A DNA stretch of 64,000 nucleotides. Origin: Clostridiales bacterium. Lineage in GTDB: Bacteria > Bacillota > Clostridia > Oscillospirales > Oscillospiraceae. Shown here one piece after another: positions 16,001-25,101 of this stretch (positions are counted from its first letter, which is position 1; each line of letters starts with the position of its first letter). Both the position numbers and the translations under genes were made by a program. The DNA is taken from the NCBI GenBank assembly GCA_004555655.1, contig SFHJ01000006.1:1-64000 (forward strand), in the 5' to 3' direction. Below the pieces are notes generated by a model. That model did not search any database. It worked only from the letters and a program-made list of their open reading frames with translations, and was not told where the DNA came from.

Positions 16001-18903
16001 ACGGCCATACCGATGTGGAGGCCATCCATCCCGGCCAGACTGAGCCGACCTTCAACGGCCATGTCATGGATTCCACCGGCGACGTCATCTCCTTTGACGT
16101 CATGGTCGATACCGAAGCGCCGAAGCTGGTCGACAACGCCGTTACCATCTATGAAGAAGACGGCCACACCTATATGACCGGCACCTTTGAAGACGAGGGC
16201 TCCATCGCCGCTGTGGAGATTGTGCCGCAGGTGAAGCGCACGTATAAGGAGGGTTACGGCGACCCCAGCTACGCGGAGTATGGTTTGGATCTCAACAATC
16301 CCTTCCTCTGCGAATACGTCTATGATGCCGATGTGGACACCTTCCGCTTCACGGCTGACGTGACTGCGTATGCGCATACCAATGAGTCCTACGCTGGCGA
16401 AAACTACTACTACGACTTTACGTGGACGGGGAACGTCTTCGTCTTCGGCGGCGACTACGGCGGAAACGAGCGCTCGTATGCCGTGACGGTCGACACCACG
16501 CCGGGCCTCATTCTCTCGCAGACTTCGGCGCTGCTGTACGTGGGCGACGAGTTCGATCTGAGCGTCAACAACAACACCGATTCCGCCACGCCCGTGACCC
16601 GCACCTCCACCAACCCCGAGGTGGCTTCTGTTGATGAGTTCGGCCACATTGTGGCGCTTGCGCCCGGTCAGACCACCATCGTCGTCTCCAACGGTGTGTC
16701 CGAGTCCGTATGCATCGTGGCCGTACAGGAGCGGCCGACCGAGGTTCTGGACTTTGACCTCTCCATTGACCATTTCTCCACGCTGACGCCCGCAGGCGAG
16801 ATCGTTGTCAAGGTCACCAACCTGCAGCCCGCCGATGTGGAGCTGACGGAGATCCGCTGGGAGGTCAGCGAGGACGAGGAAACTGCTGAAAACTACGAGG
16901 GCCTTGTCAACTGCGATAAGTATACGAGTGACGGCCTGAGCGGTTTGATCTACCTGAACTACAGCGCCTACGATCCCTACAATCAGGGTGAGCAGACCAA
17001 TCCGCCCATCCCGGCCGGTTCCGGCACGCTGACCGTCACGCTCAACGGCGTGAAGCGCACGATGACGCTGGATTGGGAAGCCCTGTACAAGACGAACAGC
17101 GACGACGACTTGATCTCTGACCTGTATGGCAGCCAGCAGACTGTCTACGTGACGCAGGGCGAGACCGCAACGCTCATTGCCAGATACAAGGAAGTCTCCG
17201 CCCACAGCGCGCTGCCTGTAAAGCTGTATACGCTCGAGAACAGCTATAACTACGGTTACTCCAATCCCGAAGTCGAAGCAAAGGGCCTGATTCTGGACGG
17301 TGCGCCTACGGTCGGCACCGGTGCACAGTGGACCGGCAGGCTGGTCAACGAGGAGGGCTATGCCCTGCCCGAGACCATTCAGGTTGGTACCCGCTACGAC
17401 TATGGATATGAGTATTGGTGGATGAACTCTGAATACTACAGCTATTATTCCTACGATTCTACCACCGGTGAGATCGTCGTCTATGCAGCCCCCTATGGCG
17501 ACACCAACACTCTGGTCATCCGCGCCGACGGTGTGGTGAGCGAGGGCAACCCCGCAGGCGAGCTGAGCGGCAACGAGTATGAAACGCCTGAGGCACTCTA
17601 CGGCCCGTTCACCTGGACGGTCATAGACGGCGATGGCGCGCTGACCACGGAAGAAAGCGTGATCGTGGACGGCTACACCAAGAAGAACATTGCCAAGTAT
17701 ACGCCTGCCGAGCCCGGCGTGAGCTACCTGAAGGCCACGAGCAAGGACGGCAAGTACAGCGTTGACTTTGCCGTTATCTCTGAGCCGGTCAAGGCAACCA
17801 AGCTGGATCTGGATGTCCACTCCCTGGCGCTGAAGGTCGGCGAGACCGGGACGCTTGTGCCCGAGTATACGCCCGAGCCCTCGCTGCAGAGCGATAAGGA
17901 GCTGATCTGGACCTCCTTTAACCCCAAGGTTGCGACGGTCGATGCAAACGGCGTTGTGACCGGCGTGACCCCCGGCTATGCATTCGTGAAGGTCTGCCTC
18001 AAGACCAATACCAGAGTGCTGAGCTACTGCGTCGTGTCGGTCGAAGCGGAGCCCGTACCCGAGGTTTACTACACTGTGAGCTTCAACAGCATGGGCGGTA
18101 CCGCAGTGGCGTCGCAGACAGTTCTGAGCGGCGCGCACGCTGCCGCGCCTGCCGATCCCACCAGAGCCGGCTACACCTTTGAAGGCTGGTACACCGACGG
18201 CTCGTACGAAAACCGCTTTGATTTCGGTGCGCCTGTGACCGCCGACGTCACCCTGTATGCCAAGTGGAGCAAGACGGCTGTTGTCGAGCCCGATCCCACG
18301 CCCGTGCTCCCGCCGGTGACGCCCATCGCGCCCAGCAAGCCCGCTGAGCCTGCGCCTGAGAAAAAAGCCACGTTTGTGGATGTGCCCACCAGCCACTGGG
18401 CCTATGACGCGGTGCAGACCGTGGTCGATCTGGGCCTGTTCAACGGTGTGTCCGCGAACAAGTTTGATCCCAGCGGCGAAATGACGCGCGCAATGCTCGT
18501 GACCGTCCTCTGGCGTCTTGAGAACAAGCCTGCCGCCGCTTTTACCGGCACGTTCGCCGATGTGAAGTCCGGCCAGTACTACACCACCGCTGTGGAGTGG
18601 GCGCTGGCGAACGGCGTGGTCAACGGCGTTTCGCCCGTCAGCTTCGCGCCCGACAGCGTTGTCACGCGTGAGCAGATCGCAGCCATTCTGTGGCGGCTTG
18701 AGGGCTCGCCGGTCGTGAGCGGCGATCTGTCCCGTTTCCATGACGGCAACACCGTCAGCGGCTACGCAAAGCAGGCCATGATCTGGGCTGTGAGCGTGGG
18801 CCTGTTCAGCGGCGACGCCAGCGGCAACCTGCGGCCCACCGCCGCGGCCAGCCGCGCAGAGGTCGCTACGCTGATGTGCCGCTACGTGGAGAAATTCCGC
18901 TGA
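13003..18903 (+). CDS. Cell-envelope S8 subtilase (lactocepin-like) with SLH repeats, N-terminus missing
   Basis: This 1966-residue product is a surface subtilisin-like endopeptidase. Domains in order: part of a propeptide (about 1-120), the S8 catalytic domain with Asp161 (VAVLDTGLD), His257 (DHGTHVSG) and Ser624 (GTSMAAPH), and a PA insert (about 400-570). An Fn3-like domain follows from about 690. Two Big2-type domains are at about 1170-1245 and 1600-1680. An InlB/Flg_new-type repeat is at about 1690-1750. A Pro-rich linker leads to three SLH modules (about 1787-1966) that would anchor it to the cell wall. There is no signal peptide and no ribosome site before GTG 13003 or ATG 13024. As read, the protein could not be exported. 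Confidence 0.8.
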   Translation: MAGEPAVMDYFGLSTYSLNDASASAGAQVAAFLTSADAKAESNALLRGQDAVLSAISGVVNEPVAASASVQAAAETAEMELVAQWTTLINAVAVKVPYGKLDEIRNLDGVKRAYVERTFAVPDEPVTDAGAIAGYSYDMVGVQAAWNAGYTGRGMLVAVLDTGLDLNWQAYADPHIVSVHEAFTENSFKSADAKDCLRYNSASLESFLKANTLNAEFRGGETELTYDYNALYKNAKVPFAYDYAELDLNVLPSDSDHGTHVSGTIAGYAADSEGAVKFSGVAPDAQILSMKVFPDSGGGAKESDTISALEDAMKLGADVINLSLGSDNGFAEDDTAQEELYDTVRAAGVLLMTSAGNADDSDYMNNYGGNNLTADPEVSMMSSPAVYDSNLAVASINNTVDVQTIFTWTDAEDEEQEVVYADANTPSMKYKFAGKEPVSIIPVGGTGTYSDYYNAGFRSYYGYGGEKGVSGIALVQRGEISFVDKIKNAESFYWSYYDSALGYYVNECPVKAVIVYDNVEGSLVFMSTEGTNLTSAFISKADGEAIVAAVEAGHDVKISVKEEDNVVVWDQAYEMSEFTSWGAGPGLELKPEITAPGGNIRSTVTGGSSADGSTGSYGMMSGTSMAAPHMTGIAALVEQYVHSKGLVSKQADADLTEQLLVSTAVPQTEDTTYYSPRRQGAGLVNAAAAITTPAYITVGGQRVGKLELKDDPGKTGSYEFEFTVNNMTFDSLSYNVKAVLMRPAVAGDVTLDNDVLIREVDLGTVTVPGRTTGAFSSAAVSKTVSLTDAEKAELDGLFENGTYVEGFIILTDANGSNPQLGLPFLAFYGDWTAAPIFDRATWIDEMGEDEAFWDAACTWWPSIMGYFDGYSFYNLGQNPFDSFAPAQQGEYFEENITISPTGVFKSINDYELYQLREAKLMVVEVRNKETNELYYRDFATYQFKTYYDYNNAWPIPSSLYYFTDTDWDGTDLEGNVLPSGTQCVYTITAYGEGEYPLTADGHTDVEAIHPGQTEPTFNGHVMDSTGDVISFDVMVDTEAPKLVDNAVTIYEEDGHTYMTGTFEDEGSIAAVEIVPQVKRTYKEGYGDPSYAEYGLDLNNPFLCEYVYDADVDTFRFTADVTAYAHTNESYAGENYYYDFTWTGNVFVFGGDYGGNERSYAVTVDTTPGLILSQTSALLYVGDEFDLSVNNNTDSATPVTRTSTNPEVASVDEFGHIVALAPGQTTIVVSNGVSESVCIVAVQERPTEVLDFDLSIDHFSTLTPAGEIVVKVTNLQPADVELTEIRWEVSEDEETAENYEGLVNCDKYTSDGLSGLIYLNYSAYDPYNQGEQTNPPIPAGSGTLTVTLNGVKRTMTLDWEALYKTNSDDDLISDLYGSQQTVYVTQGETATLIARYKEVSAHSALPVKLYTLENSYNYGYSNPEVEAKGLILDGAPTVGTGAQWTGRLVNEEGYALPETIQVGTRYDYGYEYWWMNSEYYSYYSYDSTTGEIVVYAAPYGDTNTLVIRADGVVSEGNPAGELSGNEYETPEALYGPFTWTVIDGDGALTTEESVIVDGYTKKNIAKYTPAEPGVSYLKATSKDGKYSVDFAVISEPVKATKLDLDVHSLALKVGETGTLVPEYTPEPSLQSDKELIWTSFNPKVATVDANGVVTGVTPGYAFVKVCLKTNTRVLSYCVVSVEAEPVPEVYYTVSFNSMGGTAVASQTVLSGAHAAAPADPTRAGYTFEGWYTDGSYENRFDFGAPVTADVTLYAKWSKTAVVEPDPTPVLPPVTPIAPSKPAEPAPEKKATFVDVPTSHWAYDAVQTVVDLGLFNGVSANKFDPSGEMTRAMLVTVLWRLENKPAAAFTGTFADVKSGQYYTTAVEWALANGVVNGVSPVSFAPDSVVTREQIAAILWRLEGSPVVSGDLSRFHDGNTVSGYAKQAMIWAVSVGLFSGDASGNLRPTAAASRAEVATLMCRYVEKFR

Positions 18904-18939
18904 ACCGGCACCTGAACGGCAAAGAAACATGAAAAGCGC

Positions 18940-18972
18940 AGGCAGTCCCGAAAGGAACTGCCTGTGTTTTTA
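18940..18972 (+). terminator. Terminator of the S8 peptidase gene
   Basis: AGGCAGT and ACTGCCT form a stem around CCCGAAAGGA, about 37 bp after the stop. A GTGTTTTT tail follows. Confidence 0.7.
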
Positions 18973-19001
18973 TGCCACGCTGCGGCCTGGATTTTGGCCG
19001 C

Positions 19002-19031
19002 TTTACAAAAGAGCTTTTCCGGTGCTACAAT
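19002..19031 (+). promoter_or_regulatory. Promoter of the phosphodiesterase gene
   Basis: TTTACA (19002-19007) and TACAAT (19026-19031) are 18 bp apart, with TGC before the -10 box. The gene start is 47 bp downstream. Confidence 0.65.
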
Positions 19032-19077
19032 AAAATACGGCCCATGCGCACAAAAAGCAGAAAAAGGAAAGAACAGT

Positions 19078-20070
19078 ATGAAAAAGTTCCTGAAAATTCT
19101 TTGTATCTTCGCCTGCGTGCTGCTGGTGTTGGCAGCGGCAGTGTTCGCGGCGATGAAGATTTCCCAGCACCACCGCTCCGACCCGGCAGACGTGATCCGC
19201 TATGAGACGACGAACCCCTATATCCTCGACAAGACGGATATCTCCGGCCACCGTTCGGGCGGCGGCATCGCGCCCGAGGAGACGATGATGGCGTTTGCCA
19301 ACTGCGTGGAGAATCCCGATTTCCAGGTGAACGTGTTTGAGTTTGACCTGCACATCACGAAAGACGGCGTGCTGGTGCTGCTGCACGACGACACGCTGGA
19401 CAGAACCTCCGACTGCGAGGCTGTGTTCGGCGAGACGGACGTACGGCCCGAGACGAAGACCTATGAAGAGCTGCGGCAGCTCAACATGGGCGCGAAATTC
19501 GTCGATCCCGACGGCAATATGCCCTATGCCGGGCTCTCGGGCGCGGCCGTGCCCGACGAGCTGCGCATTCTCCGTCTGGAGGACGTTCTGGACTATCTGT
19601 CGGCGGCCGGGGACTACAAGTACATCATCGAGATCAAAAACGGCGGTGCGCTCGGCATGCAGGGCGTGGATACGCTCTACGCGGTGCTGACCGGGCGCGG
19701 ACTGGTCAGCCGCGTGGTGTTCGGCACGTTCCAGGCCGAGATCAGCGCCTATGTCGATGAGACATACCCCGATCTCGCGCGCAGCGCGTCGGTAAATGAA
19801 GTGCTGCGGTTCTATCTGGCCGCGCTCACAAACAGCAAGTCGTATGAACCGCCCTGCTCGGTGCTGCAGATCCCGTTTGAGGAGTCTTATCTGAAGTACG
19901 GCATCAACCTCGGCACCGCGGCGGTCATCAATTACGCGCACGCGCACAACATGGCCGTGCAGTACTGGACCATCAACGACCCCGGGGACATGGCGTATCT
20001 GGCGTCGATGGGCGCCGACTGCATCATGACAGACTATCCGGACGTGCTCTACAGTGTGCTGCATCCGTGA
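19078..20070 (+). CDS. Membrane-anchored glycerophosphodiester phosphodiesterase
   Basis: GDPD enzymes hydrolyse glycerophosphodiesters to sn-glycerol 3-phosphate and an alcohol. The 330-residue protein begins with one hydrophobic helix (about 5-27), a signal anchor or signal peptide. The GDPD fold follows with GHRSGGGIAPEET (about 59-71; His and Arg catalytic), FEFDLHITKDGVLVLLHDDTLDRT (about 90-113, split by metal-binding Glu/Asp and the second His) and a C-terminal MTDYPDVL. GHRGG is altered to GHRSGG, which is a minor change. The start at 19078 follows AAAGGAAAG. Confidence 0.88.
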   Translation: MKKFLKILCIFACVLLVLAAAVFAAMKISQHHRSDPADVIRYETTNPYILDKTDISGHRSGGGIAPEETMMAFANCVENPDFQVNVFEFDLHITKDGVLVLLHDDTLDRTSDCEAVFGETDVRPETKTYEELRQLNMGAKFVDPDGNMPYAGLSGAAVPDELRILRLEDVLDYLSAAGDYKYIIEIKNGGALGMQGVDTLYAVLTGRGLVSRVVFGTFQAEISAYVDETYPDLARSASVNEVLRFYLAALTNSKSYEPPCSVLQIPFEESYLKYGINLGTAAVINYAHAHNMAVQYWTINDPGDMAYLASMGADCIMTDYPDVLYSVLHP

Positions 20071-20150
20071 CGGCCGCAGCCCGGTTTGGCGGCGGGCGAT
20101 GCTGAAAACAGCTTCCCACAGCACAGGCGTTTTGTGTTAGAATAGAAGCG

Positions 20151-21293
20151 GTGATGAAAATGCTGGAATACATCAATTTCTGGGGCTTTACCAAATACGG
20201 CAGCCTTCTGCAGCCGGGCGACGCGCGGCTTGCGCCCGAGGCGATGCTCGAGCTTGCGGGCTCGGACGCGTTCTACCGCTGCGCCGCGCCGGTGGTGCTT
20301 GCGCCGGGTGAGGGCATGGCCGTCCTGCGGCTGGTCTGCGACGGGCAGACGGCGGAGTTCTATATGGACAAGCCCGTGGAGCTGCTGCCCGGCGTGCAGT
20401 TTGCCGTCGTGTCCATCGACGGACCGTGCGCCGTGCGCTACCGCGCGTCGATGCCGCTGCAGCGCGAGCCGGAGCTGCGGGCGCGGCCGCTGCCGCTTCT
20501 GCAGCCGAAGATCTCCGTGCGCCAGATCTGCACGATCTACCTGCAGGAGCACGGGCCGGGCTTCTTCTTCGCCGGCGAACGGCACCGGCCATATGAGCTG
20601 GCGTATGTGAGCCACGGCGCGCTGCATGTGCTCTCGGGCGGGCAGGAGCTGACGCTGCGCCAGAACGAAGCCATGATCATTCCGCCCGACTGCTGGCATG
20701 TGCAGTTCGGCGGGAATACAGAGCCGTGCAGCTTTCTGGTGGCGACATTTTTCTGCGCGCAGCCGCTGCCGCAGACGCTTTTGCTGCGTAAATTCCCCGA
20801 GCGGCGCACAACGACCGAACTGATGCGCGGCCTTGCCCGGCAGATCGACACCGAGCAGCCGTATCAGGCGGATCTTCTGATTACGGCGCTGCAGGCGCTG
20901 CTGGTGCGCTATGCGACGGACGCGGCCGGCACGCAGAGCGAGACCGTCCCCATCCCGTCGACGCTCAAGGGCGAAAATCAGATCATCAGCCGCGCGGTGG
21001 AGTACGTGGCCGAGCACACCGGCGAGCGCATCACGGTGACGGAGCTGGCCAGGGTCTGCTGCGTGAGCCCGGCGTATCTGTCGCTGCTGTTCCAGCGGCA
21101 TTTGGGCAGCGCGCCCGGCGCGTATATGCTGCGCGTGCGGCTTGAACGCAGCCGCCAGATGATCCGCAGCGGCGCGGGCAGCATGGCGCAGATCGCGCAG
21201 GCGCTGTGTTTTTCCAGCGCGCAGCACTTTTCCACCGCCTTCAAGCGCCAGTACGGCGTAAGCCCCAAGGAGTATGCCAAGGGGCTGAAATAG
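20151..21293 (+). CDS. AraC-family transcriptional regulator
   Basis: The 380-residue protein has an N-terminal region of about 120 residues of unknown fold, then a cupin-like sensor (about 140-210, 'MIIPPDCWHVQFGG'). A C-terminal AraC HTH pair follows (about 280-375; SPAYLSLLFQRHLGSAP and SSAQHFSTAFKRQYGVSP). GTG 20151 and ATG 20154 are both possible starts. A TAGAAT -10 element lies just upstream at about 20138-20144. Neighbours give no clear regulon; it could control the adjacent GtrA gene, 28 bp downstream. Confidence 0.82.
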   Translation: MMKMLEYINFWGFTKYGSLLQPGDARLAPEAMLELAGSDAFYRCAAPVVLAPGEGMAVLRLVCDGQTAEFYMDKPVELLPGVQFAVVSIDGPCAVRYRASMPLQREPELRARPLPLLQPKISVRQICTIYLQEHGPGFFFAGERHRPYELAYVSHGALHVLSGGQELTLRQNEAMIIPPDCWHVQFGGNTEPCSFLVATFFCAQPLPQTLLLRKFPERRTTTELMRGLARQIDTEQPYQADLLITALQALLVRYATDAAGTQSETVPIPSTLKGENQIISRAVEYVAEHTGERITVTELARVCCVSPAYLSLLFQRHLGSAPGAYMLRVRLERSRQMIRSGAGSMAQIAQALCFSSAQHFSTAFKRQYGVSPKEYAKGLK

Positions 21294-21321
21294 ACAGAAA
21301 AAGAGAAACGAAGGGGACCAC

Positions 21322-21747
21322 ATGACACAGGAAAAGAAAAAAGAGCTTCTGCGGATGGTAAAATTCACACTGTTTTCCATCTCGGCGGGCGCAATCGAGC
21401 TGATCTCGTTTGCGCTGCTCAATGAGCTGACGCGCTGGAGCTATTGGCCGTGCTACCTCATCGCGCTGGCAGCGTCGGTGCTGTGGAATTTTACGCTGAA
21501 CCGGAGCTTCACCTTCCGGTCGGCGGGCAACGTGCCCGTGGCGATGCTGAAGGTCGCGGCGTTCTACGCCGTGTTCACGCCGGCGTCTACGTATCTGGGC
21601 AGCTTTCTGGCGGAGGGGCTCGGGTGGAACGGGTATCTTGTAACGGTCCTGAATATGCTGCTCAATTTTGTGCTGGAGTATTTGTATCAGCGCTTTTTCG
21701 TGTTCGGAAAAACAATCGACACGAAGCAGGCGGCAACAAAAGAATGA
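21322..21747 (+). CDS. GtrA-family membrane protein
   Basis: The 141-residue protein has four hydrophobic segments and the family motif WNFTLNRSFTFRS (about 56-68). GtrA proteins are thought to move lipid-linked sugars across the membrane or assist cell-surface glycosylation. It starts after AAGGGGA, 28 bp from the AraC-type gene. No glycosyltransferase is next to it. Confidence 0.85.
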   Translation: MTQEKKKELLRMVKFTLFSISAGAIELISFALLNELTRWSYWPCYLIALAASVLWNFTLNRSFTFRSAGNVPVAMLKVAAFYAVFTPASTYLGSFLAEGLGWNGYLVTVLNMLLNFVLEYLYQRFFVFGKTIDTKQAATKE

Positions 21748-21757
21748 TACGCGCGAA

Positions 21758-21972
21758 AAAGCGCCGCCCATGGGCGGCGCTTGAGGCTGTCGAAAAACTC
21801 CTTTGGAGTTTTTCGACAACAGGCCGCGGCCTGCTGCGCGCACGATCTGTCCGCCAAAAGCGGACAGCCTGCACACTGTGATTTGGTTTGCATTATTTCG
21901 CGCCTGCGGGCGCGAAACTCTGCGAGGCTTTTTCGACACGCTGAAGCGCCGCCCATGGGCGGCGCTTTTTTT
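21758..21972. repeat. Hairpin-rich intergenic repeat with identical palindromic ends
   Basis: The same 20-bp palindrome (GCGCCGCCCATGGGCGGCGC) occurs at 21761-21780 and 21946-21965. Between the two copies lie four more perfect or near-perfect hairpins: 21789-21817, 21820-21833, 21847-21867 and 21897-21916. Seven Ts follow the last palindrome, so it can also end the gtrA transcript. Part of the unit (TTCGCGCCTGCGGGCG) recurs at 48062-48077. This looks like a dispersed, structured repeat family. Confidence 0.75.
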
Positions 21973-22001
21973 GACCTCCAAATTTCCGGCTGCGAAGGGC
22001 T

Positions 22002-22928
22002 TTAATAGGTGAAGCAGCTGCCGCCGACAAATTCGCGCACAAGCGAGTCCTTCGGCACGAAGCTCGTTCTGAGCGCGGGCAGGCTCCGCACGACCTCCAT
22101 CAGCACCGACAACCCGTGCGCTTCCACAAATGCGTCGTCCAACTCTGCGGCAAACTGCGGCAGCTCACGCAGATCGCGCGCGAGGATGCAGAGCTCATAG
22201 TCGTGGAAGGTGTCGATGTGGATCGAGGCGTTGGACTTGTTGGGCGCGATATACTGCAGCTCGCCGCGGTCGACGGTCTGCGCGCGCTCGATCGTCTCAC
22301 GCAGCGACTTGCCGCGGCCGTGGTAGTCGCGGATCATGCGGCGCGCCACGCGTACCTGCTCAGGCTTTACGATCTGGTCGTTCGGCGTAATGATACGCGT
22401 GCGCGGCGCGACGTATACACCCGTGGCGCGGTCACGAATCTCATCAAAGATGAGCGGGTTCAGCATATGGATGCCCTCGGCGATGATGACGCCGTCGCGG
22501 CTGCCGGTCATGGCGGTGTAGCCGCCGGTGGTGTTGGCCTTGAAGTCGTACCACGGCACCTGCACCGTCTCTCCGGCGGCCAGACGACCGATGGTCTCGA
22601 TGAGAAGCGCCCGGTTGACGCAATAGGGCGATTCCCAGTCGGCCGCCTCGGGCGGACGCTGGTCCAGCGGCAGGAAAAAATTATCCATGCTGAGCAGGCA
22701 CACGTGCACACCCAGATTTTCCAGATACGCCTTCAGGCGCATGGCGGTGGTCGTCTTGCCCGAGCCGGACGGGCCGGTGAGCGCGACGAAGGGCTTTTTC
22801 GGCAGGGCGCTGAGAATCGTGCCCGCCGCGGCGCTGATTTTGTCGTGGTAGACCTCCTCACAGCGCAGCACGAACTGCGTCTCGTTTCTCATGGCGTGGA
22901 TGATGTCGGCCATATCGATGACGCGCAT
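22002..22928 (-). CDS. Uridine kinase-like nucleoside kinase
   Basis: The 308-residue protein has a P-loop GPSGSGKTTTAMRL at about residue 50 and downstream blocks typical of the uridine/cytidine kinase (PRK) family: SMDNFFLPLDQRPP (about 81-94), DFKANTTGGY (about 128) and VIIAEGIHMLNP (about 147-158). It should phosphorylate a nucleoside or a similar small hydroxyl substrate. The N-terminal TGS-like domain found in some clostridial homologues is absent. The ATG at 22928 follows AAAAAGGAG. It lies 5 bp behind the MATE gene and is probably co-transcribed. Confidence 0.88.
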   Translation of the reverse strand: MRVIDMADIIHAMRNETQFVLRCEEVYHDKISAAAGTILSALPKKPFVALTGPSGSGKTTTAMRLKAYLENLGVHVCLLSMDNFFLPLDQRPPEAADWESPYCVNRALLIETIGRLAAGETVQVPWYDFKANTTGGYTAMTGSRDGVIIAEGIHMLNPLIFDEIRDRATGVYVAPRTRIITPNDQIVKPEQVRVARRMIRDYHGRGKSLRETIERAQTVDRGELQYIAPNKSNASIHIDTFHDYELCILARDLRELPQFAAELDDAFVEAHGLSVLMEVVRSLPALRTSFVPKDSLVREFVGGSCFTY

Positions 22929-22933
22929 TGCAA

Positions 22934-24328
22934 TCACTCCTTTTTCACAGTTTGATGTACCCGCGCACGGCGCAGCATACCGCGGTAGATGACGATGAAG
23001 CAGCCGAAATGGGTCAGCGCCGTGACGACCCAGCTGACAGGATAGGACAGATACAGCGCGGGCAGGGTGTGCCACACGCGAAACACGCTCAAGATCCAGA
23101 CGATGCGCAGCACACACGCGCCTGCCGCCGATACGAACATCGGCAGCCACGCCCGGCCGAGCCCGCGCACCATGCCGCTGCCCAGCTCCATCAGGCCGCA
23201 CAGAAACTGCAGCGAGCCGATGTATGCGATGCGGATGATGCCATACCCGACAACAGCGGCATACGAAGGGTCGGTTTTTGTGATATACAGCCCCAGCAGG
23301 GGCGCGGCAAATCCGCGCAGCACAACGCCCAGCGGCACCCCGATGAGCAGCACCGTCGCCGCGCACGCGCCAAGAATGCGCGCAATGCGCTCCGGACGGT
23401 TGGCGCCGAGATTCTGGCTGGTGAAGGTGATCGACGCGTGAAAAACGGCGTTGTCGGCGGTATAGATGAACTGCTCGAGATTGGCCGCGGCCGTATTGGC
23501 GGCCATGACCTCGGCACCGAAGGAATTGACCGAGCTCTGGATCATGACGTTGGAGATGTTGAAAATGACGCTCTGCAGGCCGGCCGGAAGCCCGATCTGG
23601 ATCATCTGTACGGCTTCGCTGCGGTACAGCCGGATGCTGCGCAGACGCAGGTGCGAGCAGTCGGACGCGCGCATCAGACAGCGCACGACAAGAAGGAGCG
23701 AGATATATTGCGATACGACCGTGGCGATGGCTACGCCGGCCACGCCCAGATGGCAGACAATGACGAAAAAGAGGTTGAGCACGACGTTCACCGTGCCGGA
23801 CACGGCCAGAAATTCCAGCGGCCTTCGCGTATCGCCGAACGCGCGCAGCACCGCGGCGCCGAAATTATACAAAAGCGCGGCGGGTACGCCGAGAAAATAG
23901 ATGCGCAGATACAGGCTGGAGAGCGGGAGCACGTCATCGGGCGTGTCCATGAGCCGCAGCAGCGGCGTGCACAGCACCAGCCCCAGCGCCAGAACCAGCG
24001 CGCCGAGCATCAGCCCCAGGGCGAATGCGCAGTGCACCGCGCGGCAGACGTTTTCCTCCTGCCGGCAGCCGAGATAGCGCGCGATGAGAATATTGACGCC
24101 GATCGAGATGCCCATAAACGCGCCGATGAGCAGGTTGATGAGCGACGACGTTGCGCCGACGGCGGCCAGTGAGGTGCTGCCGGCAAACTTGCCGACGACG
24201 ATGACGTCGGCCGCGTTGAACAGCAGCTGCAGAATGCCCGTCGCGGCCAGCGGCAGGGAGAACAGCAGGATCTTGGAGAAGACGGGACCGTTGAGCATGT
24301 CAATCGTGTATGCGCGCGGCGAGGACAT
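22934..24328 (-). CDS. MATE-family efflux transporter
   Basis: The 464-residue protein has about 12 membrane helices in two MatE repeats. The first begins at about residue 20 (FSLPLAATGILQLLFNAADVIVVGKFAG), the second at about 245 (GLPAGLQSVIFNISNVMIQSSVN). MATE pumps export cationic drugs or metabolites using Na+ or H+ gradients. It is the first gene of a two-gene unit with the nucleoside kinase. The substrate cannot be told from the sequence. Confidence 0.9.
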   Translation of the reverse strand: MSSPRAYTIDMLNGPVFSKILLFSLPLAATGILQLLFNAADVIVVGKFAGSTSLAAVGATSSLINLLIGAFMGISIGVNILIARYLGCRQEENVCRAVHCAFALGLMLGALVLALGLVLCTPLLRLMDTPDDVLPLSSLYLRIYFLGVPAALLYNFGAAVLRAFGDTRRPLEFLAVSGTVNVVLNLFFVIVCHLGVAGVAIATVVSQYISLLLVVRCLMRASDCSHLRLRSIRLYRSEAVQMIQIGLPAGLQSVIFNISNVMIQSSVNSFGAEVMAANTAAANLEQFIYTADNAVFHASITFTSQNLGANRPERIARILGACAATVLLIGVPLGVVLRGFAAPLLGLYITKTDPSYAAVVGYGIIRIAYIGSLQFLCGLMELGSGMVRGLGRAWLPMFVSAAGACVLRIVWILSVFRVWHTLPALYLSYPVSWVVTALTHFGCFIVIYRGMLRRARVHQTVKKE

Positions 24329-24376
24329 GAGATATACGCTCCTTTTTGCGGTAGTATGCCGGAAACGGCACGGATA

Positions 24377-25042
24377 TTATACGTCCGCCGGCGGAAAAAG
24401 CAAGCGATGCAGGTCAAATTCCGTCCACGGAAAAACGGCGGGTGGCGGGCAGGAGAAAAAGACTGGCGCGTCCGTCTGCGGGTGGCGGAACGCGAGCGAA
24501 TACGACCACAGGGCGATGGGACAGTCTCCGCCCAGGCCATATTTTTTGTCACCCACGATCGGAAGGCCGCGCGACGAGAGTTGCACGCGGATCTGGTGCG
24601 TGCGGCCGGTGGCGAGAACGACGCGCAGCAGACTTATCCCCTCCGCCCGGGCCAGAAGCTCGTAGGAGAGCTCGGCCGGCTGCACGTTTTTGCCGGGGCT
24701 GTGCACCACGCGCGTCAGCCTTCCGGCGGTATCGCGCCACAGAAGGTCGCGCAGCACACCCGCAGGTGCGTCCGGCGCGCCGTCTGTCACCGCGAGGTAC
24801 GTCTTTTGCATCGTGCGGTTTCGCACCTGCTCGGACAAAACGGACGCCGCCACGCGCGAACGGGCGTAGACCATCACGCCGGACACGGCCTGGTCGAGCC
24901 GGTGCACCGCTCGCACGCAGGCGTGTGCGTCTTCAAGATACGCCCGGATGCGCTCCGGCATGCCGCCCGGCTCGTCGGTCGAGAGAACGCCCGCGGGTTT
25001 GATGCAGACAAATATCCGGTTGTCCTGATAAAGAAGTTGCAT
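24377..25042 (-). CDS. RluA-family pseudouridine synthase
   Basis: The 221-residue enzyme isomerises uridine to pseudouridine in RNA. The catalytic Asp lies in VHRLDQAVSGVMVYA (about 46-60), and the RluA block TGRTHQIRVQL is at about 145. There is no N-terminal S4 domain, so it resembles the short RluA/TruC-like members. The ATG near 25042 is preferred over an upstream TTG because of the conserved start 'MQLLYQDNRIFVCIKP'. The RNA target (rRNA or tRNA) cannot be assigned. Confidence 0.88.
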   Translation of the reverse strand: MQLLYQDNRIFVCIKPAGVLSTDEPGGMPERIRAYLEDAHACVRAVHRLDQAVSGVMVYARSRVAASVLSEQVRNRTMQKTYLAVTDGAPDAPAGVLRDLLWRDTAGRLTRVVHSPGKNVQPAELSYELLARAEGISLLRVVLATGRTHQIRVQLSSRGLPIVGDKKYGLGGDCPIALWSYSLAFRHPQTDAPVFFSCPPPAVFPWTEFDLHRLLFPPADV

Positions 25043-25101
25043 GTGCGGCTCCTGAACGGTGTTTTCCCCAGTATACCACCAACGCGCGCCGTTCGGCAAC
25101 T

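Noticed and set aside
12025..18930. Open reading frame of about 2300 codons on the minus strand across the subtilase gene
   Set aside because: Only its last 310 codons (12025-12957) make protein sense. The rest is the antisense of a clear S8/SLH protein and reads as low-complexity His/Arg/Val sequence, common in GC-rich genes.
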